From contig JAVYIG010007194.1 of NCBI GenBank assembly GCA_035222895.1, positions 1 to 64,000 of the forward strand: 64,000 nt of DNA, read 5' to 3'. Made by a program: the position numbers and the translations under genes. Position 1 is the stretch's first letter. Each line of letters begins with the position of its first letter. A model generated the notes under the pieces. The model was not told where the DNA came from, ran no database searches, and saw only the letters and a program-made list of their open reading frames with translations. Source of the DNA: Strongylocentrotus droebachiensis (Eukaryota; Echinodermata; Echinoidea; Camarodonta; Strongylocentrotidae). Below are positions 55,869 to 64,000 of the stretch, piece after piece.

Positions 55869-55970
55869 CCCTAACCCTAACCCTAAACCTAACCCTAACC
55901 CTAACCCTAACCCTACCCTACCCTAACCTAACCTAACCCTAACCTAACCTAACCCTAACCCTAACCCTAT
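55869..55970. repeat. Telomere-like (CCCTAA)n array, about 100 bp
   Basis: CCCTAA units mixed with CCTAA and CCCTA variants. It lies between the two host duplication units. It is followed by ACTGAAGTTAGAAACCCAAA, the inverse of the flank of the short array at 50331. The array is interstitial, because sequence continues on both sides. Confidence 0.93.
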
Positions 55971-56857
55971 GATATGCACGTAGAGCTCTTAACTGAAGTT
56001 AGAAACCCAAAATAATAAGACACACTAAAGTATAGGATTGCCTCTGTACTTTAGTGACAATTGATACACCTAAATAGCAGTAAAATACATTTTTTTCAAC
56101 TTACAGATGTTAAAAAAGAATAATTTAAAAATTTGAATTGTAAGTCTATATACTGACAGTCAAACTTTGCTTACACCCGCATCGGCATGATTGTATGCAG
56201 TCTATGGAATATTGTGTGGTGTGTGTATTTGTGTATGGGTCTAATAATACCTGCCTCACAGCAAGCATGCAGTGCTAGAGGTCAATACGCATTAGACAGA
56301 AATAACCATCTGATTTGGGTCATTTCTTTAATAAAACTGACATTTGTTGTCATTCCCCAATACAGATGGTACACCAGAGATCTCGTACCGTGCGGGTAAT
56401 TTAGAGCCACAGCGGAACAGCTTTTCGTTTCCGACATTTCTCCCCCGATTTTCTTTATTTAGATCTAATTTTCTGATTTCTAAATCAGATGTAAATTAGG
56501 TTGGTATGTCATTTGTCCTAATTACAGTTATCAAAATTTGATAACTTAATATTAAATACATAATTTACGGACTTACTTATATGAATTATCCAATTTGTAT
56601 CTCAGAACCGCGAAGCAGTACGTTCATGCATTCGAAATATTACCTGGCGGCCGATATATTTCCGGGTCCACCTACCAAAACATAGCCAATGGCCAATCAG
56701 AGCACTCGTTTCGTGGGAGTTCGTTGGTCAAGCCGGGCCGACTCGTAAGCAGCTACGGTAGCTATTGGACGTTCGAAAAGAAAAAATGAATATTCATCAA
56801 CTAAAACCAAGACGGATAATGTTGACGACGAGACTTTCTCGGATTAATCATTAATTT

Positions 56858-58359
56858 CCCTTACCGAACTGAAGGCCTTCCGTAAGCAGTCCTTAAGCAG
56901 TCGGTTAAGCAGTCAAAATAAGCCTTCACAGCTCTTCATCCACAATATATGTGTCAATAGTCTTCTTAAGCCTTCGAAGGCTTATAAGCAGTCGTTAAGC
57001 CTTCCCACTGCAAAGTTAATATGCAAATTAGCTACCGAATGCTTATTCTGAAGCTCTAAATAAGCCTTCGAATGCTTATTTTCGAAGCTCTAAAATAAGC
57101 CTTCGACTGCTTGTTTTTGAAGCTCTAAAATAAGCCTTCGACTGCTTGTTTTTGAAGCTCTAAATAAAGCCTTCGACTGCTTACATTTGAAGCTCTATAA
57201 GCCTTCCAGTGTCCTCGAAGACTTATAAGCAGTCGCTAAGCCTTCCCACAGCAAAGTTAATATGCAAATTAGCTAAGCCTTCCTCAGGAACTGCCTTCGA
57301 CTACTTGTTTTTGAAGCTCTAAATAAAGCCTTTGATTGCTTACATTTGAAGCTCTATATCCCTTCCAGTGTCCTCGAAGGCTTATAAGCAGTCGCTGTAG
57401 TCTAACTTGTAGATCTAGATCTAGAATAAGTAGATTTGACAAGTTTGACAGTAGACCTAGTCCTAGATCTAGGACTAGGCTAGTCGTATAGACTCACGAT
57501 TTTAATGTTTAAATTATTCTTTTGTTTTTAACATTTTTTGGTGAGTTGAAATACTTGTATTTTAGTGCTAACAGTTACATCTAACTGTTAGACCTAGACC
57601 TATAGTCTAGACATATTTAAGTTTTATCAATTGTCACTAAAGTACCGATTTTTAGTGAAATCAGTTTAGTTTTGTACAGTTGTGTTTACTATGTTGAGAA
57701 TCAATAATAAAACAGGTTTTAATTATAATACACAGCCAGCGCCAGGATAGTAATGCAGCTATGTCATGTGTCGGGCGCTGCCGAAAATAACGGCTCAGCC
57801 AACACAAAAATGAACGAATGGGACTGTATAAAAACAATTCTTGCAATAAAACAAGTAGAAAACAACAGTGGCATGGTCTGATTACGAGTGGAATTTATAG
57901 ATTCATCAAATGAACGAGAAATAAATTGAACAAACACATTTGATAACTAGTAAATGAATGTTACCAACGGTAATACATCGATTTACTTACAATTTGTGTT
58001 TTCAATTCTGCCGCACACGATGATTGAAAGTCGTCTGTGATTTTTGTTCAACAATTTTAGCGCCAAAATGAAGGCCTTCGCGGTCTTCTTTAAATGCTTA
58101 TTTTCAGTGACTGCTTATCTTTGAAGGCTTATTTTCAGCGACTGCTTATCTTGAAGGCTTATTTTCTACTGACTGCTTAATAAGCAGTCAACATTTTTGG
58201 ACTGCTTATATGAAAGTCTTTGAAGGCTTAGCTCTCGCAAACTAATAAGCAGTCGAAGACTAAAACAAGCCTTCGAAGGCTTATGAAGTCTTTGAAGGCT
58301 TTGTGAAGGCTTAGCGAAGGCTTATCGAAGGCTTATTAAGCAGTTTTCTATGGTAAGGG
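56858..58359. mobile_element. 1502-bp element made of AAGCCTTC / AAGCAGTC words
   Basis: Copy A (TTAATTTAGGATCT at about 50950) shows the empty site. The insert begins CCCTTACCGAACTG, ends TATGGTAAGGG, and has TT on both sides. The outer thirds (56858-57400 and 58070-58345) consist of AAGCCTTCGACTGCTTATTT-type units in both orientations, with GAAGCTCTAAATAAGCC spacers on the left. The centre is ordinary sequence that includes an inverted partial copy (57637-57745) of the 54817-54910 segment. No ORF of note. Confidence 0.85.
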
Positions 58360-58859
58360 TTAGGATCTAAATGAGCAAGCTATCGTAAGTCAAATAAGCT
58401 ATATATATGTTATTTGTAATTAGACTCTAATTATTTGAATTGAATTTTGAATTGAATTTATTTATTGAATTTTGAATTGAATTTATTTATTCACCACCAT
58501 TGAAAACATTGAAACAAAAGATAAATGTACAATGACAATGTCAATATAACATAAATGCATGACATGAATTATAAAAAAAAATACATGTTCTACAGCGATA
58601 TACATGTACATTATGACAAAGATAAAGTAAACTTTGCTTCAAGAGTAAAACAATAAATGACTATTTACAATGAGTTTGTGATCGATGGTAAAATAGAGTC
58701 AAAAATAGCACATGTGCTAGTCGAGTCTGACTCTCGTTATCTAAAGCCTAAAATAAAGTTAATTTAAAAATATATGATGGGTTTCCAAATCTTATAAATA
58801 ATTTTGCGTATAATATTAAAATGAGACTGGTTACTATATACAACTATATAGTTACGAGG

Positions 58860-61820
58860 TTATGATTCGTGGTTTTCACTTAAGAGTAATTTTGTAAGTT
58901 TTTTACGAAAAGAGGTTCTTGATCTCTCAATTCTTAGATCAGTAGGAAGCATATTCCAAAAATTACTTCCAACAAACGAAACAGAAAACTTTCCTTGGTC
59001 TGTTTTGAATAAAGGAAGACGTAATTGTCGACCCGTTTTTTGTCTTGTGGAATATTCATGTTGTATCATACTGCAATAATGTTTTAAGGAATGAGGTAAT
59101 CGTTCATTTATCAAATCAAACACAAAAGTACAAATAGATAATTTATGCAATTTAAAAACATTCAACAATTTGAGGTCATGAAACAGTGCATTAGTATGAG
59201 AACGATGTGGCTTGAAAGTTATAGCACGTACAGCCATCTTTTGAGTATAAAATATACAATTCAAGTGTGATTTATAAGTACTACCCCAAACCTCGATGCC
59301 ATATGTAATATGTGGCTGTATAAGAGCTTTATACAACAGTATCAATATATGTTTAGGGACAAAGTGCCGTAATTTAAAGAGGATGCCGACCTTTCTCCGC
59401 ATACAGTCATTAACAGATTTTATATGTGAATTCCATGTAAAATGTCTGTCAATGGTAATGCCAACAAATGTCGCTTCCTCCACTTCTCTTAATTCTGCCC
59501 CAGATATTTTTAATCTCCCTTTAAGCACAGCCTTTCTTCTACGACTACTGAAGAACATGAAATTGGTTTTTGACGCATTGATAGTAAGCTTATTTGCAGT
59601 GCACCAATTCTGTATTGATTTTAAATTTTCATTTACTTCACACTCATCTATTTGATCTACACCTTTGGGAAAAGTATGAAAAATATTAGAATCATCTGCA
59701 AATAGTCTGAAATTGAAATAATTTGTCACAGTTGGCAAGTCATTTATATAGATTAAAAACAGAGTTGGTCCTAAGACAGAACCTTGTGGTACACCGCATT
59801 TGATATATCTACTTTCTGATGATGACTCTTTGTATTTCACAAACTGCATTCTGTCACTAAGATAGCTTTCGAGCCATTTCAGTGCATGTCCTCGGATGCC
59901 ATAATGTGATAGCTTTTTAAATAATATGTTATGGTTTATTGTGTCAAAAGCCTTTTGAAAGTCAAGAAACACACCAAGCGTAACACATCCTTCGTCTATA
60001 CTTTTCAATACCGTATTCATAAGATTAATTAATGATAATTTAGTACTATACTTTTTCCTAAATCCGTACTGATGGTGATATAAAATGTCATGCGTTTCTA
60101 GAAAACTGGTCAATCGAGCATTAACTATTTTTTCTAATACTTTACCCAAAATTGGTAAGACAGAAATGGGTCTATAATTCCCCGTTTCATGTTTATTACC
60201 TTTCTTAAACAGTGGACTGACTTTAGCAATTTTCATTTGATCAGGGAAATTTCCCGTTTCCAATGAAAGATTGAAGATATGTCTTAATGGTTCAGCCAAA
60301 ATAGATGCACCATCCTTAATCAGGCGTACTGGAATGTTGTCGTAACCACAAGCTTTCTTCTCGTCTAGAGCCAACATGTGGTCATGAACTTCCTTCATTG
60401 TGACCGGTTTCCAAAAAAGGGATTGCTCAACACTATTACTCAAATAATCTTCAAATAATGTGGGTACATTTGGTATTGCTGAAGCTAGATTTGGACCGAT
60501 GTTTACAAAGAAATCATTAAATTCATTGGCAATTTCAGATTCGGTTGTTAGAACTTTATCATTTCCATTAATACGCCTTATAAGTTTTTCTACCTTAGTA
60601 CCTTTGTTACCTTTATTTCTCCCTGATATTAATTCATTTATGATGTTCCACGTTTTACTAGTGTTATTGCTGTTCTCAGCTAGCAAACCACTGTAATAAT
60701 TTCTCTTGGCATTGCGAAGAACAGTCGTTAATACATTTCTGTAGTTTCGAAATTTTTGTACATCACTTACATCAAAATTAGATTTCCTTACTTTTAAAAA
60801 CAATTTATATTTTTTTCGAACAGACTTCATTATTGATTTGGTTATCCAAGGTTTCTTATAAGCGCGTCCTTTGCAGCTTCTTTTCTCTTTGATTGGTGCA
60901 TGTTTATTACAAACATTATTAAACAAATTAAGAAAAATGGAATATGCCATGTTAACATCTTCACAGCTATTGATATGTTGCCATTCTTGCCCAGCAAGGT
61001 CATCTTTAAAGTTTTGTACATCATAGTTTTTATAACATCTGTAAGTTACAGTTTGTGGATAATGCAGCTGCTTCAAATTACATGGATTTTCTAAAATCAT
61101 GAACACAGGGTAGTGATCAGAAATATCACATTCTATAACACCCGAGTGATTATCATACTTGTTCATATTAGTGTATATATGGTCTAATAAGGTTACAGAC
61201 TCACTGGTTACTCTTGTTGGATATTTTATTTTCTGCTCCATTCCTACGCATTTCATCGCTGTTGAAAACCCTTCTGTTGTTCCGTCTGAACTTAATGAAT
61301 TTATATTAAAATCTCCTATTATAATGGTATTGCGTCTGTCGACTTTAATGTCTTCTAAAACTGTGAGAAGACTTTCTTGAAACTCTTTAACATCTGTATT
61401 TGGTTTCCTATATAAAACACCTACCATCACCTTTTGAAATTCTCCATTGTTTATTTCAAACCAGATTGATTCTGTATGCTTCACTGTATAATCTTTCACG
61501 ACATATTTCAAATTAGAACGAATATAAGCTCCTACCCCTCCTCCTCTTTCTCTACCATCCCGGCACTTTACCTCCAATAAATAACCTTCCATTTCCAAGG
61601 TCGATTTTTCTAAAACTCTCCATACTTCTGATAATGCAATTACATCGAATCTGAACTTAACGCAATCTTCATATAACAACTTTAAGGAATCAACATTTTT
61701 GTTTAGCGAACGTACATTTACATGGGAGATACTAATTGATTTTTTACCGTCAAGTGGCAATGTACTATCAAATGAATTTGGACATAACTTGTAAGAATGT
61801 GATACAGTGTTATCAAACAT
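58860..61820 (-). CDS. LINE ORF2: APE endonuclease and reverse transcriptase
   Basis: An intact 986-codon ORF. The endonuclease shows HVNVRSLNKN (33-42), ALSEVW (62-67), GDFNIN (169-174) and SDHYPVF (234-240). The reverse transcriptase shows KVSPLFKKGNKHETGNYRPI (533-552), DFQKAFDTINH (620-630), GVPQGSVLGP (676-685) and FADD (707-710). The C-terminal part has ITYGIEVWGS and the WNxLP-type pattern (FWNMLPTDLR) near the end. This arrangement is that of the CR1/L2/jockey assemblage; the clade was not resolved. It begins 48 nt after ORF1 stops, in the same frame with two stops between, so reinitiation or an internal start would be needed. Confidence 0.93.
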   Translation of the reverse strand: MFDNTVSHSYKLCPNSFDSTLPLDGKKSISISHVNVRSLNKNVDSLKLLYEDCVKFRFDVIALSEVWRVLEKSTLEMEGYLLEVKCRDGRERGGGVGAYIRSNLKYVVKDYTVKHTESIWFEINNGEFQKVMVGVLYRKPNTDVKEFQESLLTVLEDIKVDRRNTIIIGDFNINSLSSDGTTEGFSTAMKCVGMEQKIKYPTRVTSESVTLLDHIYTNMNKYDNHSGVIECDISDHYPVFMILENPCNLKQLHYPQTVTYRCYKNYDVQNFKDDLAGQEWQHINSCEDVNMAYSIFLNLFNNVCNKHAPIKEKRSCKGRAYKKPWITKSIMKSVRKKYKLFLKVRKSNFDVSDVQKFRNYRNVLTTVLRNAKRNYYSGLLAENSNNTSKTWNIINELISGRNKGNKGTKVEKLIRRINGNDKVLTTESEIANEFNDFFVNIGPNLASAIPNVPTLFEDYLSNSVEQSLFWKPVTMKEVHDHMLALDEKKACGYDNIPVRLIKDGASILAEPLRHIFNLSLETGNFPDQMKIAKVSPLFKKGNKHETGNYRPISVLPILGKVLEKIVNARLTSFLETHDILYHHQYGFRKKYSTKLSLINLMNTVLKSIDEGCVTLGVFLDFQKAFDTINHNILFKKLSHYGIRGHALKWLESYLSDRMQFVKYKESSSESRYIKCGVPQGSVLGPTLFLIYINDLPTVTNYFNFRLFADDSNIFHTFPKGVDQIDECEVNENLKSIQNWCTANKLTINASKTNFMFFSSRRRKAVLKGRLKISGAELREVEEATFVGITIDRHFTWNSHIKSVNDCMRRKVGILFKLRHFVPKHILILLYKALIQPHITYGIEVWGSTYKSHLNCIFYTQKMAVRAITFKPHRSHTNALFHDLKLLNVFKLHKLSICTFVFDLINERLPHSLKHYCSMIQHEYSTRQKTGRQLRLPLFKTDQGKFSVSFVGSNFWNMLPTDLRIERSRTSFRKKLTKLLLSENHES

Positions 61821-61868
61821 ATTATTAGAATATTTGTATCATGAAAAAAAGGACATTATGAGGAGACA

Positions 61869-62753
61869 TTACTCCAACAAGCGGAGTCTGAAGTTTTTGT
61901 ATTCGACATTATCCAAACCCACTGCGAACAAGTCGTCAGGGGTTGAAATTATCTTGAAGGTATCATCGTTCATTTTGCAGACGATGTTCCCTGCCTTAGT
62001 TGATACAGATTTCACCTCTGTAGATTTCTTTGCTGCCATCAAGACAGCATAGCGAGTAGAGGTGAGGTCTTCGTTCACAAAAACCTGCCTAAAGGATTCC
62101 TTCCCCTTCAAGTGGAAACGCCCCTGGTAGACCTTGTCTCGCTTACGTTGGGCGACAAAGCGCACGACGGTGTCGCGCTTCTTCCCCGCCACCTTCCTTC
62201 CAAGGCGATGGCAAGCCGAGATGTCGCTCTCTGCAAGCTGCATCCCGGTTTCCCCAGCCACCTTACAGATCTTCTCGATCAGGATCTCCTCTGTCTCATC
62301 CCTCTCCTCCTCAGCCAGACCGCTGATCCTCAAATTATCTTTCCTGCCAGCCTGCTCTATTGCATCTTGTCGAAACTGGAGGTGGAGAAGATGGGGATTG
62401 ACCACCTCCTTAAATGATCGCAGGCACACCTCTTTCACTGCCTGAACTATAGCAGGAACGGCTGCCTTTACTGCTGCCTCAACTGCCTGTTTCACAACAT
62501 CTCCCATCATGCCATATTCGCCAATCTCTAACTCTTCAAGATGATCTCCTATATCAACGAAAATCCCCTTCTTTTCCGGAGATGCTGCAGCTGCCATCCC
62601 TCGTTGAGAGGCGACCTTGCGATCTACATCATTGTTGACCACAAATGGGCGCTGTGGTGATAAGGGTTTTGCCTGGCCCTGAGCGGCTCCTCGGAGAAAC
62701 ATTCCAGGCATATTATCCTTCTTCGCCTTTCCCTTACTTCCACGACCTGGCAT
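61869..62753 (-). CDS. LINE ORF1 protein
   Basis: A 294-codon ORF with a basic, Gly/Lys-rich N-terminus (MPGRGSKGKAKKDN). An Ala/Val-rich amphipathic stretch follows (about 80-105, VVKQAVEAAVKAAVPAIVQA). The conserved-looking C-terminal part starts RKDNLRISGLAEE (about 135) with CHRLGRK and RDTVVRFVAQRKRDKVYQ. This C-terminal pattern resembles the RRM plus C-terminal domain of L1-like ORF1 (Transposase_22) proteins, which bind element RNA and chaperone nucleic acids. No zinc knuckle is visible. It is encoded directly upstream of ORF2. Confidence 0.85.
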   Translation of the reverse strand: MPGRGSKGKAKKDNMPGMFLRGAAQGQAKPLSPQRPFVVNNDVDRKVASQRGMAAAASPEKKGIFVDIGDHLEELEIGEYGMMGDVVKQAVEAAVKAAVPAIVQAVKEVCLRSFKEVVNPHLLHLQFRQDAIEQAGRKDNLRISGLAEEERDETEEILIEKICKVAGETGMQLAESDISACHRLGRKVAGKKRDTVVRFVAQRKRDKVYQGRFHLKGKESFRQVFVNEDLTSTRYAVLMAAKKSTEVKSVSTKAGNIVCKMNDDTFKIISTPDDLFAVGLDNVEYKNFRLRLLE

Positions 62754-63233
62754 GTTGATAACAGCAAAAGGTGGATGTTCACTTCAGGAAAATAAAGGGA
62801 TGGGACTGAAATGTGTCCACAGCTACAGAAGTCCAGATTTGGATGTGAATTCTAGCTTCAAATTCTCAGTTTCCAGTCATCTGTTGATCTGTGAACTCTC
62901 TCCAAGTAGTGCCTTAACACTAGACAAAGGCCTCACATATCCATATATGGATCAAACAGTGAAAGTTTTTGTTAAATCCAGTATTTTACAGGACACAAAA
63001 TAACACATCTTCTCTTCCTCGCTGGAAGATGTCTCTATTGTAGCATGTATGAGGATGTAAAGAGTGAAAATCTCGTAGCATATCTCATTCATCGCGGTCC
63101 TGCCGAACCGAACCATTGGTTCCGTACAGTCCCGATAGGACAATCTTCAGTCTCTATAATCGGAGGTCTAGTGGAGCCAGACGAAGTCTCAGTGGAACAA
63201 CCGACAATTAGAGAGACTGAAGCTTTTGGTCTA

Positions 63234-63499
63234 AATACGTATTAGCATTGACTCTCTATGCTAATTTGCTGGAGTGGGCTCCTCTAAAGAGAGGAGCAGA
63301 CCGAGAGGAGCCGACCCTGCCCGAATCAGAGGCTAACGAACGAAAGAGACAGAAACTTCGGTAGTTCAGAAGTCTATCCAGACTTTGACCCGTAACTCCG
63401 GCATGGAGATACTTACTAAAAGTAAAACATACCGAAAATTGACTTAATCTTCACCAATTGTTCAAATATTATTAATGAATAATCATAGTCATGATTTAA
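63234..63499. other. Host sequence after copy B
   Basis: It continues the duplicated host unit (TAGCATTGACTCTCTATGC), then GCTCCTCTAAAGAGAGGAGC (a perfect 20-bp palindrome at 63280-63299). A segment partly inverse to 50060-50190 follows (GAGGCTAACGAACGAAAGAG). Confidence 0.6.
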
Positions 63500-63923
63500 A
63501 GCTAAAGACCAGTTATGGTCATGCGATTGCATTGTGAAAGAAACGTTGTAAAATCGATCAGAAAAGGTTGATCATCTAGCATAGATGTACTGCAAGGTTC
63601 TGGAATCACATGCATTTCATATCTCTCAACAGGCGAGAGATACACTAATTTACCAAATATATCAATTAGTAGGCGGTTTCCCGTCAAAATTGTTATCATC
63701 ATGTAATATAACACCGACCGAAGGTTCTGGAATCACATGCATTTCATATCTCTCAACAGGCGAGAGATACACTAATTTACCAAATATATCAATTAGTAGG
63801 CGGTTTCCCGTCAAAATTGTTATCATCATGTAATATTAAAAACATATTCTTTCACATGATTGGTAATAAGAGCTTCCATTTCATTTTTTGAAATTGGGGC
63901 GTTTCCAATACTGGTCTTTACCT
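63500..63923. mobile_element. TTAA-flanked element, AGGTAAAGACCAGT family, copy 2
   Basis: TTAA at 63496-63499 and 63924-63927. The left end is AGCTAAAGACCAGT (one change) and the right end ACTGGTCTTTACCT. It differs from copy 1 by an internal tandem duplication of about 128 bp (63592-63719 and 63720-63837), both units starting at AAGGTTCTGGAATCACATGC. Confidence 0.87.
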
Positions 63924-64000
63924 TTAAAAGTTGTTATGTTTCTTACTGTTAATACCTGTTTCATGTCAATTTTCTTATCTTTTTTGGAGTATTTTTCCTA

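Larger units (their letters stand above)
54817..56292. repeat. Tandemly duplicated host segment carrying and revealing insertions
   Basis: Unit 1 (about 54885-55865) and unit 2 (about 56045-56292, continued at 63243-63275) share CTTTAGTGACAATTGAT, CACCTAAATAGCAGTAAAAT, GTGTGGTGTGTGTATTTGTG, GCAGTGCTAGAGGTCAATAC and TTAGCATTGACTCTCTATGC. Unit 1 contains the element 55047-55753. Unit 2 contains the element 56293-63233. Each unit therefore shows the empty site of the other's insertion. Confidence 0.85.
58415..63040 (-). mobile_element. Full-length two-ORF LINE
   Basis: Inserted in copy B of the TAGACAG element. In copy A the corresponding site (about 51012-51030) is unoccupied. On the - strand the order is a 5' leader of about 0.29 kb, ORF1 (62753-61869), ORF2 (61820-58860), a 3' UTR of about 0.4 kb and a tail of tandem TTCAATTCAATAAATAAA-type units (58440-58490). 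The ends are approximate. Both ORFs are open, so the copy is probably recent. Confidence 0.85.
56293..63233. mobile_element. TAGACAG...GGTCTA element, copy B, with two nested insertions
   Basis: It starts TAGACAGAAATAACC and ends GCTTTTGGTCTA. AATACGCAT (56284-56292) and AATACGTAT (63234-63242) form a 9-bp duplication with one difference. The paralogous host unit has the single AATACGCAT at 55827-55835 with nothing inserted, which proves the limits. Removing the insertions at 56858-58359 and about 58415-63040 leaves about 0.82 kb that aligns with copy A. Confidence 0.87.

Noticed and set aside
55869..55970. A chromosome end
   Set aside because: The telomere-like array is short and degenerate and has normal sequence on both sides.
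59296..62445. Open frames on + within the two-ORF LINE
   Set aside because: Antisense shadows of ORF1 and ORF2.
47402..63223. A CRISPR-like array from the four recurring 80-bp blocks
   Set aside because: The blocks are 4-12 kb apart, are transposon termini, and the DNA is eukaryotic.
63280..63299. 20-bp palindrome as a transcription terminator
   Set aside because: Hairpin terminators are bacterial; here it lies in transposon-derived sequence.

Overview
The window is animal nuclear DNA. It has introns with GT..AG splice sites, AT-rich non-coding sequence, TTAGGG-type interstitial repeats and dense transposable elements. The best guess is an echinoderm, probably a sea urchin. The basis is a deuterostome-like Ral gene, an APE-type LINE with a 2A-like motif (a class described from sea urchins), a DIRS-type retrotransposon and many TTAA-flanked short elements. 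The species cannot be fixed from the sequence.

1-9.4 kb (+ strand): the last three coding exons of a Ras-like GTPase of the Ral family (3361-3569, 7406-7589, 9288-9413). The P-loop exon lies upstream of the window. Two decayed copies of the start of the first visible exon sit just upstream of it. From 9.4 to about 15.2 kb is probable 3' UTR and downstream sequence with short elements.

20.2-39.7 kb (- strand): a gene for a small type II membrane protein. It has a cytoplasmic N-terminus, one membrane segment near residues 100-120, a Thr/Pro-rich stalk built partly from two duplicated micro-exons, and the start of a probable SEA domain. All recognised junctions keep frame. The last exon is uncertain. 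Intron 1 holds a 5.9-kb DIRS element (32756-38619) with decayed genes but intact terminal architecture, which splits an older tRNA-derived SINE.

40.5-49 kb: nested elements. The largest is a 5440-bp palindromic element (42050-47489) with arms of about 430-450 bp and a perfect 9-bp target duplication. Its loop is an intact LINE with one 1079-codon ORF. A 1.13-kb element made of TTGGTTTCTA-like repeats follows.

49.9-64 kb: mostly mobile DNA. It holds two copies of an 0.86-kb element family with ends like those of the 5.4-kb element, a 1.7-kb foldback with a perfect 52-bp central palindrome, TTAA-flanked elements, telomere-like arrays, a 1.5-kb element made of AAGCCTTC/AAGCAGTC words, and a second intact two-ORF LINE on the - strand (58.4-63.0 kb). 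Tandem duplication of the host sequence preserves unoccupied sites, so several insertions can be placed to the base.

Only the Ral gene and the membrane-protein gene look like host genes. The three long open frames outside the DIRS element (1079, 986 and 294 codons) belong to LINEs.
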